A stretch of 64,000 nucleotides of DNA from assembly GCA_027922465.2 (NCBI GenBank), contig BQMF02000009.1:930001-994000 (forward strand), read 5' to 3'. The notes beneath the pieces are model-generated. The model was given only the letters and a program-made list of their open reading frames with translations, was not told the origin of the DNA and searched no databases. Source of the DNA: Turritopsis dohrnii (lineage: Eukaryota; Cnidaria; Hydrozoa; Anthoathecata; Oceaniidae). Positions 53,701 to 64,000 of the stretch are shown in pieces; position 1 is the stretch's first letter; each line of letters starts with the position of its first letter. A program made the translations under genes and the position numbers.

Positions 53701-56700
53701 CAACCAATGACTTTTCCGATAATTCTACGGGGTCGGACCCCCGGATTCCTATTCAGAGATATAAGATTGCATGATGTATATGATGTTGGGTCAATAATAG
53801 TGGTGGCAAGTTTTTTTTGCAAGAATTGCGATTTGATCACAAAGTTCTGCCTTCGTGTTTGTACTTATTACTAGTCAAAATGTTTCCGAACTGATCGGCG
53901 TCAAGCTTAGAGGGTCCAGCAGCACCTTTAGTTCGTCTTGCAGCTATTTTTATCAAGTCGCCGTTTATGTTATCAAAAATATGAAGCTTCGGATTTAATT
54001 AGCGGTCCTTGCAAAAGACACTCTTTTTGATAGGCGCTGGATTTGGGTGTTTGACTTTAAGTTCAGCGATTGTTTCTTCAGTCGCAGTAAGTACCTCTTG
54101 TTCGTTATCTTCAGAGAGAAACTTGATGGCAGCAGAAACCTTTCCCTCCATCATTAACTTTGAGAAAATTCATCAGGATTGTTTCTATTTCTTTTGCTGT
54201 TGATAGAACGTTTTTGTATAGTCCAGCCTTCTTTTAGTAATGTCATAATATTGCCACTCTTCCACAGCTGTAAACGTTGAGCTAGTTTCTCGCTATGTTC
54301 CTTGGCTTTGCTCTCTTTAGATGGTTTTTGTAGTAGTAAATTAGGTAGAAGCACGAACACTTTAATTGCGATCTGACAAAGTTTCATATCTTTATTAAAT
54401 TGTTCTAGCCAAAATGATAATTCCTTGATGAAGTCTTTCGCAGCTTTTCCAGACGGGAGAAAAAATAAATTTTTCTTTCAGAAAATTGTTTCGTCGTACG
54501 CCGAGTTCACAAGGTCTTGAAATTCGTCACCAGGTATCGAGTTTACTAAGGTAGCTGATGTTAGCTTATTACTGTCGTTAAAGGGTGGTAAGTTTATGGT
54601 AATGTCATTTTCTAAAGTAATAGTGATTTCATCTGAATTTGCGACCATGTTATTAATTTCACTGAAAAGGCTCGCTCAAAAACTTTTGTATAGATTTTTA
54701 GTATGGGATTTTCAGTAAGGATGGGACAAAAAGAAAACACGCTGACCGTTCTTGTCTTGGTGAAAGAGTTTGTAAACAAACGCTAAAAGAAGTAAACAGT
54801 TTTTAAAGGCTATTTACTTGATGTAAATAGCCTGTACACGCTACGGAAAATAGACCTTTCCCGAGTTTATTTTTTATCACACTCCGCCTCGTTTTCAATT
54901 GCGTTACTATGACAACCGAATCTCTTGTGCTCAATCATTAACACTATCACAATTATTACACTTATTGCACATTACTGAAATGAGTCCCGTGACATTTCGT
55001 TACCATATTAACCATTGCGAAAACGAGGCGGAGCTTGATAAAAAATAAACTCAGGAAATGTCTATAAGCATGTAACAGCAAATCGATAGTCAGTGGGCAA
55101 AATCGTCAAAATAACACTGTGATGAAGAGCATTTTTCATTGAAATAGCGTGAATATTTCTATAGAAGAATACTCCATCGTAGTGATTTTTCATTACATTT
55201 GCCCACTGGTATAAGACAATCTATGATCATTTTCATTTCACCAAAAAATTTCATTTAGAACAAAAAAAAATTCTGAAATTTTTTTCTTTTTACTTTTTCC
55301 CTGTCGGGAAATATCCGAAAATAAGAGTTTAATCCTTTGCCACACGCTCTAAGAAAACTCAGCAAGTGAAAGTGATTTTTGGTATCTTCAGACAGAAAAA
55401 AACCGGGATCTCTTTGGTATCGGCATCAAAATGACAACACCAAAATGAAAGAACAAAAGCTCACCTCTTCCTCTTCCTTCTGTACCATAACAAAATAAAT
55501 ACAATGATACTAACAATCGCCACTGTACCAAGAGTGCTGTAAACACCATACATCAAACCTGAAGAAGAAAAAGGAGACAATCTAAAACCCCAGGAAACGA
55601 TGGTTGACTTTTTAGACAGTAGGCACAGTGGGCAAATTTGTTGAAAAATCTCTGGGTTCGAGTGCACATCTATAGAAATATAAACACCATTTCCATGAAA
55701 ATGCTCTTCATCGTAGTGACTTTTTTGACCACCGGGAGCGAACTTGTAAGCAAACTACGAAATCTTATAAACAGCGGGATCAAAATTTCCACCAGCTAAA
55801 CTCTTGTACCTAACAGGTCAACAGTCCATTGCCTACTATACATTTCACTACTACAACTTCACTGCAAAAACATCAAAAATCACGACGGAGACGAGGCGAA
55901 GAGCATTTTCATTGAAATAATGCGTACATTTACGCTGAATGCACTCCTTTGTGGTGATTTTTAAACAAATTTATCCATTGGTTACAACTTCTTTGCAACT
56001 CGGGTAAAGACGTCGGAAATCTGGGAACAACAACATCCCCTTTAATAAGGAACTATAACATGTTCGATGACTGGTAGCCTTGTGGTAGAGTGCTCGCTTC
56101 CTGTTCGGGAGGTCGCGGGTTCAATCCCCGAGTCATGCCAGCGACTATAATAGTGTGAATCACTCCTCTCGGCTTAGCACTCAGCAAGGGAGTAGGAATG
56201 ATGTCTAGGATGGTTGTCTAGTTGAGCGGTTCGTGTCATTACAGCTTCCGTAGCCCAAATGGGGGCATTAAATGCTCTCCTTCGCAGGACCTCATTGATA
56301 ACAGTACCTTAACGAACTGTGTAACTAATTTTTTTTTTTTTTTTTTTTTTTTGTGCAATAATATACGTCTAATACATTACATAAAAATGAAAATACAAAA
56401 TACAAAATACAAGATTCAGTGGATTTGACACACTGCTTCAGTATTCTGTGTAATTAATTGTAAAAATAATACATTTGACGTAGCAAGATCTGGTAAGACC
56501 AGGACGGACACACGAATCTTTGCATTTTCACCCACTACAATTTTTCTGCAAAAAGACAGATTAGCCAGTGCGCAAAATCGTCAAGAAAATCACTGAGACG
56601 AAGAGCATTTTCAATGAAATAATATTATACGTTTCATTAGGAATTTACTCCTTCGCAGTGATTTTATCCATTAGGTACAACTTCTTTCAAAAGCATTATT

Positions 56701-59700
56701 ACCATTATTACCAACACTATTGGCTGGACTCTTCGGCTCCAAGCTACAAGCATGGCTGAATGCCGAACAGTTTTTCTCTGTACAAGACTGAACATAAAAC
56801 ACGGTAGCCATTTTCAACTGCCTGTTGTATTTTAGGTAATCTTTGTACTGTCCACTTTCATCCACACGGTCGACCAAGATGTCCCTTTGATAGACGAATA
56901 TCTTGTATTTGTTAATTGAACCCAAAAACATGTCGTTTCTTGAGACCTAAAATAGGTTAGTTAGGCATGTCACTGGAAGCGTTCCATCCATACTAACCCT
57001 TTACGATCGAGTCAACGAAAAAATTGCCATCAAGTTGAAGGAAGGTTAACCCAGCCGGTACATTTGTTAAAAAACCTCTGCGAGGGAGTGCATTTTTATA
57101 GAAATATACACACAATTTCAATAAAAGTGCTCTCCGTGGCAGTGATTTTTTGATGATTTTTCCCCCTGGGAAAATAATGGTAACAGTATAAAAAGATAAT
57201 GCACTGATGGAAGTCTATTTACAGTCATTGTTATTCATGATATATTCATTATAACTTTCTTTACAAAATTCTGTTGACAAAATTAGATCAAGAATTCAGG
57301 CTAGGCCTTCTGCAAAAACCACTAAAGATATTTTATCTATCTTCATGAAGAGATAACAACAGCTACTCTATTGCGAAACCGAACAAGATTCACTGCGACG
57401 AAGAGCATTTTTTACTGAAATATTGTGTAAAGTTCTGTAGAAATGCACTCCTTCACAGTGATTTTTAAACAAATTTGCGCACTGGGTTTACCTCCCATTT
57501 CAGCACAGCAAACTCCTCTTGATCCAAGTGGCAGTTCAGAGTTGGTGGGATCGTAGGTGCTACATGATAAAAATAGTACAAACTGCTAGCAGCATGACCC
57601 ATGGTACTTATTTAACGCGATTAACTTATTTAGTCTCAGTGGGCAAAATCATTAAAAAGTCACTGCGATGAAGAGCACTTTTATTGAAATAGTGTGTATG
57701 TTGCTATGGAAAACGTACACAGTGATTTTTTAACGAATTTACCCAATGGCTGTAATGCTAACCCAATTCATTTTAAAATTCCAAAGACATCTCAACACCA
57801 AATAACGAAAACGACACACCATAAATACAATGGCGTAGTTGTACACTCCTAACACCCTCACTCCAAGAGAGACATTATTTTATGTAAATTACACATTTTG
57901 TTAAACTCTGTTAAAATCACGAATCAGAAAAATGTCCAAATTTTTAAGGTCACAGAATAACTTTTTAAGGATATTCAAGGCTTTTCAATGTGTTGAAATG
58001 CCATCTGCTCCCATTAACAGTCATCATACCACTTCAAAAACTTGGTAAAATAGTAATAACTGCAGCAAAGAAGAGTTTTCCAAATTTCACTGGCAACCCT
58101 CCCATGGCTCCCATTAATAGTTATACTACTTCAAAAACTTTTATAAAACTTTATAAAAAAAAAAGAAAAAAAAAAAGGAGAAAATAAAAACCTCACACAG
58201 ATAGCAATACAATTTCTTACCATAGCCTGTCGTTACCAATGTTGCATTGTTGGACCACCCTGACCAATAATATGTTTTGTACTGAAGCTGAAATCTGTAC
58301 TGTGTAAATGGAGAAAGCTCGGTCAATTTTGTGTCCTTAACGCAGCGATCAGAACGGTTATTCTGAAAACAAAGTGAAGAGACGTTATTTTATCAAAATA
58401 AAACTCTCATCTCATTATTGCTGTTTCAGTGATACTGACAGTAATTGATAAGCAGTTTTTTGTTAATAATATTTTTCGTCGCAAATTTTGAGATTGGAAG
58501 ACGCTGCTATAACTGCATTTAGATTAGGCTTTAGATTAGCACTGAATTATACTGGAACTGAGTGCTTTGACATGCCTATGGTTGGATTGTACCAGGGAGT
58601 GATTGTTGGTTCTCGGATTACGTACAAAATAAAACAAACAACAAATTCAAACAGCAAACACAACTGCCAACTCACCAAAGCTGTGCACGTGACACCACCA
58701 CCAACTTTATACAACTTAAAGAAACAACCAAAGTAATAACAATTTTCAAGAAAGGTTTAAATACCGTCAAACATTATACTGTTGCTCTATACCCAGTGGG
58801 CAAAATCGTCAAAAAGTCACTGCGATAAAGAGCATTTTTATTGAAATAGTGTGTATCTTTCTATAGAAATGCACTCCTTCGCTCTGGGTATTAGAATGCA
58901 GCATAAGAATAGAACACTGTGTATGAACCCTCCAGAGGGAGACTAACTACCATGCCAAAACACATGTCCTTAAAATAATTAAACCTCTTCCACAACTTAC
59001 CTCAAACTGTCCCGATGGTGTGCAGGTTCCAGCAATGCATGTTTGATAGCTAGCTGACATATCATAGTTGGTATAAAATAATTAAACCTCCTCCCACAAC
59101 TTACCTCAAACTGTCCCGATGGTGTGCAGGTTCCAGCAATGCATGTTTGATAGCGAGCTGACATATCAGATTTGGTATAGCAAGTTTTCTTCCAGTTTTG
59201 GATCCAACTTAACTGGACCTTTGAATCTTTGAGAAGTGTTGCTGTGAGGTTCACGATAGGACCATACAGCCCTACAATAATTTTAAAAGAAGAAAAACAA
59301 AAGTTATATTTATATCAACAGGATGAAGATACCTTTAAGTATCGTAGAAGCTACACATCAAAAACAGTACAGGTAGTACAAACGTATTTCACTGGCATTC
59401 ACTTATTTAGTCCCAACAGGAAAAATCATTAAAAGGTCACTGCGATAAAGAGCATCTTTATTGAAAATTAGTGGATATATCCATAGAAATACACTCCCTT
59501 GCAGTTGTTTTTGAACACCTTTGTTCACTGGGGTGTTATTAACACATATAAACGATGAACAACCTTGGGAACATGGAAATGCAAAAATAAATATTATCAC
59601 CATTAGTGTCAAATATATCATTTGAGGCATCTCTATCAGCCTGGGAAAGCAATAAGCTCAGGAGAGTAGAACCTCAATATGCTCATCTAAGTGCAAAAAT

Positions 59701-60605
59701 ATGTAAGATGGTTTATCAGGTAGACTTTCAGGACTGGAAAATTAATAAATGGAAAAAATATTAAAGAAAACAAAATACATTTGACCGAAAGTTTCATGTT
59801 CACAAAACATAAACAACAGTAAACTTCAATATAAGCAGTGGATAAATAAAATAAAATTCTTAAAAATTTTGGCAAAAGAACAGTGGTGAGTAAGGGTGCA
59901 AATTGCTTCAATTCTGCAAAGATGAAAATGAAACCGAATTGCAGCAAATTACTTACTATCTATGGTCATGGTCAGATTCCACCAATCCGATCGGATCTTT
60001 GTTTTATTACTTAATGTTTCAACAATCTGAATATAATGTTCATCTTCAAAGATGGATTTAATATCAGCATAGCAAACTCCTGTCGTTTTAGTTGTGTGAC
60101 AATCAGTTGTTTTAGCATCATAATCTGGATTGAGCAATAATTCAAAGGACGAATTGGAAAAACCATCGGTGTTAAAGTTAACTATAAGACCTGGACAAGT
60201 TGTCAAATCATTGCGGTACCCTCCATGTAATGATGTGATCTCAAGTTTCCCTGAAAGAACATGATTTCAAGAAATGTTAAGAATTTGTATTTGTATTACA
60301 AAATGGCCTTTTAATGCAGCAAAAGGGTGTTCAAATAAACATCAAATACATGGTACACTTAGTTTATCAAGCACAACATTACACCAGTGGGTAATATCTC
60401 CAAAAAGTCACTGTGATGAAAAGCATTTTCATTGAAATAGTGTGTAGATTTCTATAGAAATGTACTCTTTCGCAGTGATTATAAACAAGATAACAATTGT
60501 GTATTGAAAATAACATGAAATAAGCAGACTTGCACCTTGTGTACTTGTGATGACTGTAGAAATGATCCACATACATATTCTCATTACATCTAAAAATTTC
60601 CTCAT
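50783..60605 (-). CDS. Class I cytokine-receptor-like single-pass receptor, complete 9-exon gene
   Basis: Exons, 5' to 3': 60536-60605, 59957-60250, 59105-59271, 58221-58362, 57492-57559, 56712-56946, 55465-55558, 50974-51007, 50783-50875; total 1197 bp, 398 residues, all junctions in frame. Residues 1-23 are a signal peptide. About 24-121 form a three-Cys N-terminal domain (TTCPGL, TDCH, GVCY). About 122-224 are an FN3 domain whose last strand region has LSPFTQYRFQLQY then the WSGWS box at 210-214. About 225-325 are a second FN3 (FYVQSC...NC). The TM is about 331-351, then WYRRKRKR. The tail is about 47 residues, ending FYQGVQRIQQE. D1, then D2 with WSXWS, is the layout of the cytokine-receptor homology region, so binding of a helical cytokine-like ligand and kinase-linked signalling are inferred. 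Exons split each FN3 in phases 1-0/0-1, as in that family. The last intron but one is about 4.5 kb and filled with transposons. The two tail exons are assigned by phase and by similarity to the neighbouring paralogue, so they are the least certain part. Confidence 0.75.
51051..51167. repeat. CAGTGGGC-family MITE, diverged
   Basis: ACAGTGGACAGA start, CTTCCTCGCAGTGAAG and TTTTGTCTACTG end. In the receptor intron just 5' (minus strand) of the first tail exon. Confidence 0.6.
51574..54648 (-). pseudogene. R2-like non-LTR retrotransposon, decayed
   Basis: In minus-strand order: a start-like ATG at 54648 (MVANSDEIT); LPSGKAAKDFIKELSFW and LLLQKPSKESKAKEH; polymerase motifs GAVPLQVATGLESGAEAAIH, VILVDATNAFNALTR, EGTTQGDNFAM and ANDATGAE (the catalytic YADD-like motif reads ANDA, so it is changed); a zinc-finger region KCVCGESYDSNHSQNC then FVSIRHNNVRDFEA; an endonuclease-like ARLDIRARGFWRPGQSAYFDVR; and the end ERGSFSPLVFSVTGGMSKEC. 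Several stops and shifts are present, and a MITE interrupts it at 52120-52352. The restriction-like endonuclease at the C-terminus is the R2/NeSL layout. It lies inside the receptor intron in the same orientation. Confidence 0.8.
52120..52352. mobile_element. TA-flanked MITE inside the retroelement
   Basis: Inverted ends of about 60 bp (CACCTTTCCCGAATTTCTG and GACCTTTCCCGAATTTCTG, continuing to GCCTAGCTTCTAAG and GCCTC) with TA on both sides. 233 bp, Tc1/mariner type by its TA target. A single end of the same family lies near 41708-41745. Confidence 0.8.
54807..54832. repeat. Short hairpin
   Basis: AGGCTATTTAC and GTAAATAGCCT flank a short spacer, just upstream of the retroelement start. It could be a structured 5' region or chance. 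Confidence 0.4.
54853..55062. mobile_element. TA-flanked MITE, related ends
   Basis: Ends GACCTTTCCCGAGTTTATTT and GACATTTCCTGAGTTTATTT, continuing to CTCCGCCTCGTTTTC on both arms, TA on both sides, 210 bp. It shares GACCTTTCCCGA with 52120-52352 but has a different interior. Confidence 0.8.
55089..55209. repeat. CAGTGGGC-family MITE with TA flanks
   Basis: GTCAGTGGGCAAAATCG start, TTTGCCCACTGG end, TA at 55087-55088 and 55210-55211. Confidence 0.8.
55624..55735. repeat. CAGTGGGC-family MITE
   Basis: CACAGTGGGCAAATTTGTTG start; the right end is shortened. Confidence 0.65.
55866..55981. repeat. CAGTGGGC-family MITE, diverged
   Basis: GAAGAGCATTTTCATTGAAA core, ATTTATCCATTGG end. Confidence 0.6.
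56068..56322 (+). mobile_element. tRNA-derived SINE (copy 2 of first family)
   Basis: Same box A and box B as 33440-33748, with small deletions. It is followed by a T-rich run at about 56330-56353 in place of the (TAAA)n tail. It lies in receptor intron 6, antisense to the gene. Confidence 0.8.
56564..56675. repeat. CAGTGGGC-family MITE
   Basis: CCAGTGCGCAAAATCGTC start, CTTCGCAGTGATTTTATCC end. Confidence 0.65.
57050..57170. repeat. CAGTGGGC-family MITE
   Basis: CCCAGCCGGTACATTTG start, ATGATTTTTCCCCCTGGG end. In receptor intron 5. Confidence 0.75.
57386..57486. repeat. CAGTGGGC-family MITE
   Basis: The left end is missing; the right end AAATTTGCGCACTGGG abuts the donor of receptor exon 5 within about 6 bp. 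Confidence 0.65.
57635..57749. repeat. CAGTGGGC-family MITE
   Basis: CTCAGTGGGCAAAATCATT start, ATTTACCCAATGG end. In receptor intron 4. Confidence 0.7.
58792..58888. repeat. CAGTGGGC-family MITE with TA flanks, internally shortened
   Basis: CCCAGTGGGCAAAATCG start, TTTCTATAGAAATGCACTCC then GCTCTGGG, with TA on each side. Confidence 0.75.
58972..59178. repeat. Tandem duplication of about 104 bp copying the 3' end and donor of a receptor exon
   Basis: Two adjacent copies (58972-59074, 59075-59178) share AACTTACCTCAAACTG, GATGGTGTGCAGGTTCC and GCTGACATATCA. The right-hand one contains the end of receptor exon 3 and its donor. The left-hand one therefore carries a second copy of the donor, downstream in the intron. 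Confidence 0.85.
59412..59533. repeat. CAGTGGGC-family MITE
   Basis: CCCAACAGGAAAAATCATT start, TTGTTCACTGGGG end. In receptor intron 2. Confidence 0.65.
60383..60486. repeat. CAGTGGGC-family MITE
   Basis: CCAGTGGGTAATATCTCC start; the right end is missing. In receptor intron 1. Confidence 0.65.
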
Positions 60606-61620
60606 GATACCAACAAGAGCTCAATGCATGGCATGATGTTTATAGCATAGGCAATCATCCCCGTTAATTCATAAACAGTATTGAATATTTATATTTCTAC
60701 ATAGAATGACACTGAGATAGATAGGCCACAAGAAATGCATGTTAAACATATCACTCCGATTTCCGAAGGTTTCAGAAAATCTCCTTTGGGTTCACTATTT
60801 CTGTGTTGTGAACAGGCTGTTAAAATGACGCTTTTGTCTGTATAAGTCAGAATAGGAGGTACATTTATGAAAGTATGGAAGATTAATTATCGAAATTGCA
60901 AAATTATGGTTTGGACGTTAAGAACTGCAAGATTTTTAGTGGATCACTTGTGCATTAACGTTTTAGTAGAATATTTACAAAATGCTATAAAACGATTTAC
61001 TTACAATTCTGCTATAATTACAATCATATAAAAACAATACAGTGAATAATAGATAAGTAAAATTGTAATGTCACTTTTAATAATAACTAAAAAAAGGTGT
61101 GCGTGCATGTGTTGAAAATAAGGGCTATTGTAAAAATAAGGGCTATCCTTTGGAGCTCATCTACAAGTGAATGCATAAAAAGAAGACCTCAGCAAAATGT
61201 TCAAGCCTCTAGCAATCAACGCTGTGTCAAAAGAAAAGTCTTTCACTTCCTTTTAGAAAATAATTTCTTTTTTATTTCTATTTTGATAAGGTTTAAAAAT
61301 AAATTCATAATTATATTTTACAGGTCTATAAAAATTTTTTCCTCTGCCATAAAAATGATGATAAATTAGTTGAGGTGGTTCAGAATAATAGTATTGATGA
61401 CATATGAAGTGAAACAAAAAAGCAACAACATATATACGAGTTATTACAACTATAAAATTCATTAAAAGTGATAAAATTCATCAAAATTTGTTACATCAAT
61501 AGGTTTTGCCTTTGAGAACATTTTAGTATAATTCAAATCAACTACCTTGTCGAAGATTACGGTACAAAAAAGTTTACCATACGAAAACCTATAATTGGAG
61601 CAGAGTATGCATTGTTTCAT

Positions 61621-63912
61621 TTACGTGTTGTCATATACTTCACCAATTCTCTCATCAGACACTACAACAATTAAAGAATTGGTGCTCATAAATCGTGGCT
61701 CCACCTAGAAGCAAAGAAATACCAAGTTATCCCTCATCCTTCACAACAATGGTGTAGTGAATACCCAGTGAGCAAATTTTGTTGAAAAATCACTATGAAG
61801 GAGTGCATTTCTATAGAAACATACACAGTATATATCAATAAAAATGCTCTTCATCAGAGTGACTTTTTGATGATTTTGCCCACTCGGGTAGTACCTCCAG
61901 TTAACAAAATTCAATTATGTTACTTTCACCTGAATATCTCTACAAAGCTTAATGGGGTGGCCCGTTCATTTTTCTATGAGCTGCAAAGATGTATTGAAAT
62001 GTACTTTCGTCAAACGTATAAAAAAAGTTACAAGCCAGATTTACTTTTTAGGTTAATCAGGGTTTTCTGCATTTTTGGCATGTGATTGGTATGACGAAAA
62101 TAATCCTTACATCATCATATCATTCCTTACATCGTCCTTAATCAAATAACTTCAAAAACAAAACAAAAACAAACAGGTCAGCTCCTTCAAATCAAAAAAT
62201 CAAAACATATTGAAAGAACAGGATGTGGTTCCTGCTCCTTTATAACAAATTCTTTATAGTACAACAATGATATCCTAACATTATGCAATTCTGAAAAACA
62301 ATGTAGTACTTACTGGTCCAAAATCTTCTTCTTCAACATCACCAGAATCATCCCTCCTTCTACAAAAAGTAACAAGAGCCATATGCCACAAAACGGTATC
62401 AGCATTTCAACTCGCAATGTACAAAACAAATAGATTTAAAGGTGTGAGTTACACTGATGGCAATTTACCTTTAAAAAAGTGTAAATAGGGGTTAGCTAAA
62501 AAACATCAAAAGCTATTTGCTACAAACGAAAGAAATATGTGTGAACTGTAACCATGGATATGTATTTTATATCAGAGTTAATGGAGCAGGGGGAGGAGGA
62601 GCCCAGGGTTGTATTTTCGGGTGTACAATATTCACAACCAAAAAACACATAAGGCATAATTCTAAAAATAAAACAATCGAAAGCATACTTGTGTTTAAGG
62701 AGATATTTTACAACGCAGACGATTAAACAGACTAGGAAAATACCAGCAGCTGTGATAGCACCAATATGTATATCAGTCAGTCTTTGCATTTGATCTAAAG
62801 TTATTAATTTATAAGCACGCTATAGGCTTGACATTAAAAAACTTGCAAAATCCGGCGACATTGAAATACAATAAACGCTCGTTAATTTTGAAGAGGTTCA
62901 CATAATCTAAAATCAAATCTAGCAACTTCAGCTTCAGCACAACTTTAAAATTATGGATTCAATTTGTTTTTTTTTTTTATCTATAGCTTTCGTAATCAAC
63001 ATAGTTGGTATATATAATTGATAATGAGACTTTGAACTGTCAGCTGTGGGTTATTGTAATACTTTTCTGCCAACAAGTGGTTTCCAAAAATCAATAATGT
63101 TAGTCGAAAAAAAGATATTGTAAACTTAGAAAAGTTTACATGAAAAATCCTTCTACGTGTTTGCAATGAAACGAATCACAAAGACATTGGACTTTCTGCA
63201 ATCCCTATCCTTGGAATTAATCAATTTAAGCAATGGAAAACAGGTAAATGGCAAAGAAGAAAAACATTTTATGTCAATCAAAAATAATGATTTTTTCTTT
63301 TCATGTTGTGACACCTGTTGGAACAAGTAAGTTCACCTTTTACGATTATACCAAAACCAACATTACCTTCTGAACAGATATTATCGCTTGATATTCCAGA
63401 GCATCCACTATTAGAACAAGATTGGACAATGATTGTAGCTTTTCCAATAGACTGCATGGTACAGGTATAAGTGGTGTTAGCTGGTTGCACTGGTACGCTA
63501 TGAATGTTATTCCTATTCATGCGAACTTCGAAATGTGAAATGTTTGTGTTGGGTTCTGCTGGTGGCATCTAAGTCATGACACAGTAAAACGGACTTATTG
63601 ATGATACAAAAAAAAAAACCTGCCAATAACATATCTGAAGGCTTCAACCAAACTTAACTGTGAGCTATAACTAAAACTCGCATGAATTATAGTGACTTGT
63701 GATGATAATGGATATCGAATCATAATAATTGAACCTTAGGAGAAAAACCTACTGGTTAATTCAGTGGTCATTTCAGGTTAAAAAGCCTATCAGCAAACAA
63801 TGGAATAGAGAAAAATATAGAGGAAAGAAACCGAATATCACACTAACTGTCCATTCCACCAAAATATCCTCTTCAACCCTCGTGCACTTTATGACAGGAA
63901 TTTCCTTTGGGA
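61621..63912 (-). CDS. Second cytokine-receptor-like gene, 3' part only
   Basis: Exons within the window, 5' to 3': 63848-63912, 63367-63568, 62689-62794, 62314-62359, 61621-61704, all in matching phases (1-0, 0-1, 1-2, 2-0, 0-stop). The first pair forms one FN3 domain (PKEIPVIKC, VEWT joined to MPPAEPNTNISHFEVRM, then TIIVQSCSNSGCSG). The next gives the TM (GAITAAGIFLVCLIVCVVKY) and KHK. The tail joins RRDDSGDVEEEDFGP to VEPRFMSTN and ends EVYDNT. The membrane-proximal FN3, TM exon phases and tail layout equal those of the complete receptor downstream (FYVQSC / IIVQSC; VDPR / VEPR at the same junction), so the two are tandem paralogues about 1 kb apart. The N-terminal domains, including any WSXWS, lie beyond the window. 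Confidence 0.7.
61764..61888. repeat. CAGTGGGC-family MITE with TA flanks
   Basis: CCCAGTGAGCAAATTTTG start, GATTTTGCCCACTCGGG end, TA at 61762-61763 and 61889-61890. It lies in the intron 5' of the last tail exon of the partial receptor. Confidence 0.8.
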
Positions 63913-64000
63913 CTGAAACAAAGCAAAACAAGAAGAATAATCATTAAAAACATTGTGATACCATTTTCCTTTTACAAGTGTTTTTGTATAACCAAAATGA

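Overview
This is eukaryotic, metazoan DNA. It is AT-rich and has long intergenic spacers. Genes are split by short exons with GT..AG introns, and DNA-transposon, MITE, SINE and non-LTR relics are dense. A cnidarian or another early-branching marine invertebrate is my best guess, from the R2-like reverse transcriptase style, the EGF/WAP/Thr-rich mosaic exons and the hairpin MITE termini. That assignment is from memory and uncertain.

Layout. (1) 0-23 kb, minus strand: a mosaic extracellular-protein locus. Its building block is a symmetric phase 1-1 exon of about 519-522 bp encoding a six-cysteine module I do not recognise. Seven near-identical copies stand in tandem at 14.3-22.6 kb. Downstream are a Thr/Ala-rich mucin-like exon, a short version of the module, a WAP exon and an EGF exon, all phase 1-1, with decayed copies of the same cassette. 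A PIF/Harbinger transposon (2352-5375) has landed inside one decayed module exon. (2) 23-33 kb: no intact gene seen. There are LINE relics, a 2.7 kb hAT-like element, segmental duplications and MITEs. (3) 33.9-35.3 kb, plus strand: a three-exon gene for a 258-residue secreted protein of unknown family. (4) 35.5-40 kb: pogo and mariner relics and a perfect 99 bp hairpin element with a 9 bp target duplication. (5) 40.0-46.0 kb, minus strand: a complete 12-exon class 3 aldehyde dehydrogenase whose 482-residue frame closes across every junction. (6) 46-50.7 kb: SINE, pogo relic, MITEs. (7) 50.8-63.9 kb, minus strand: two tandem paralogous single-pass receptors with cytokine-receptor architecture. 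The downstream one is complete (nine exons, 398 residues: signal peptide, Cys-containing N-terminal domain, FN3 with WSGWS, second FN3, TM, short tail). The upstream one is cut by the window end. The intron between the TM exon and the tail exons of the complete receptor is swollen by a decayed R2-like retroelement that itself carries a MITE.

The genes do not form an obvious pathway. The shared theme is exon-phase modularity: the mosaic locus uses 1-1 exons throughout, and each receptor FN3 domain is split 1-0/0-1. A MITE family with CCCAGTGGGCAAA termini fills introns and spacers from 27 kb to the right end and was not seen to the left. All exon joins were derived by hand from splice-site and phase logic. 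No transcript evidence was available.
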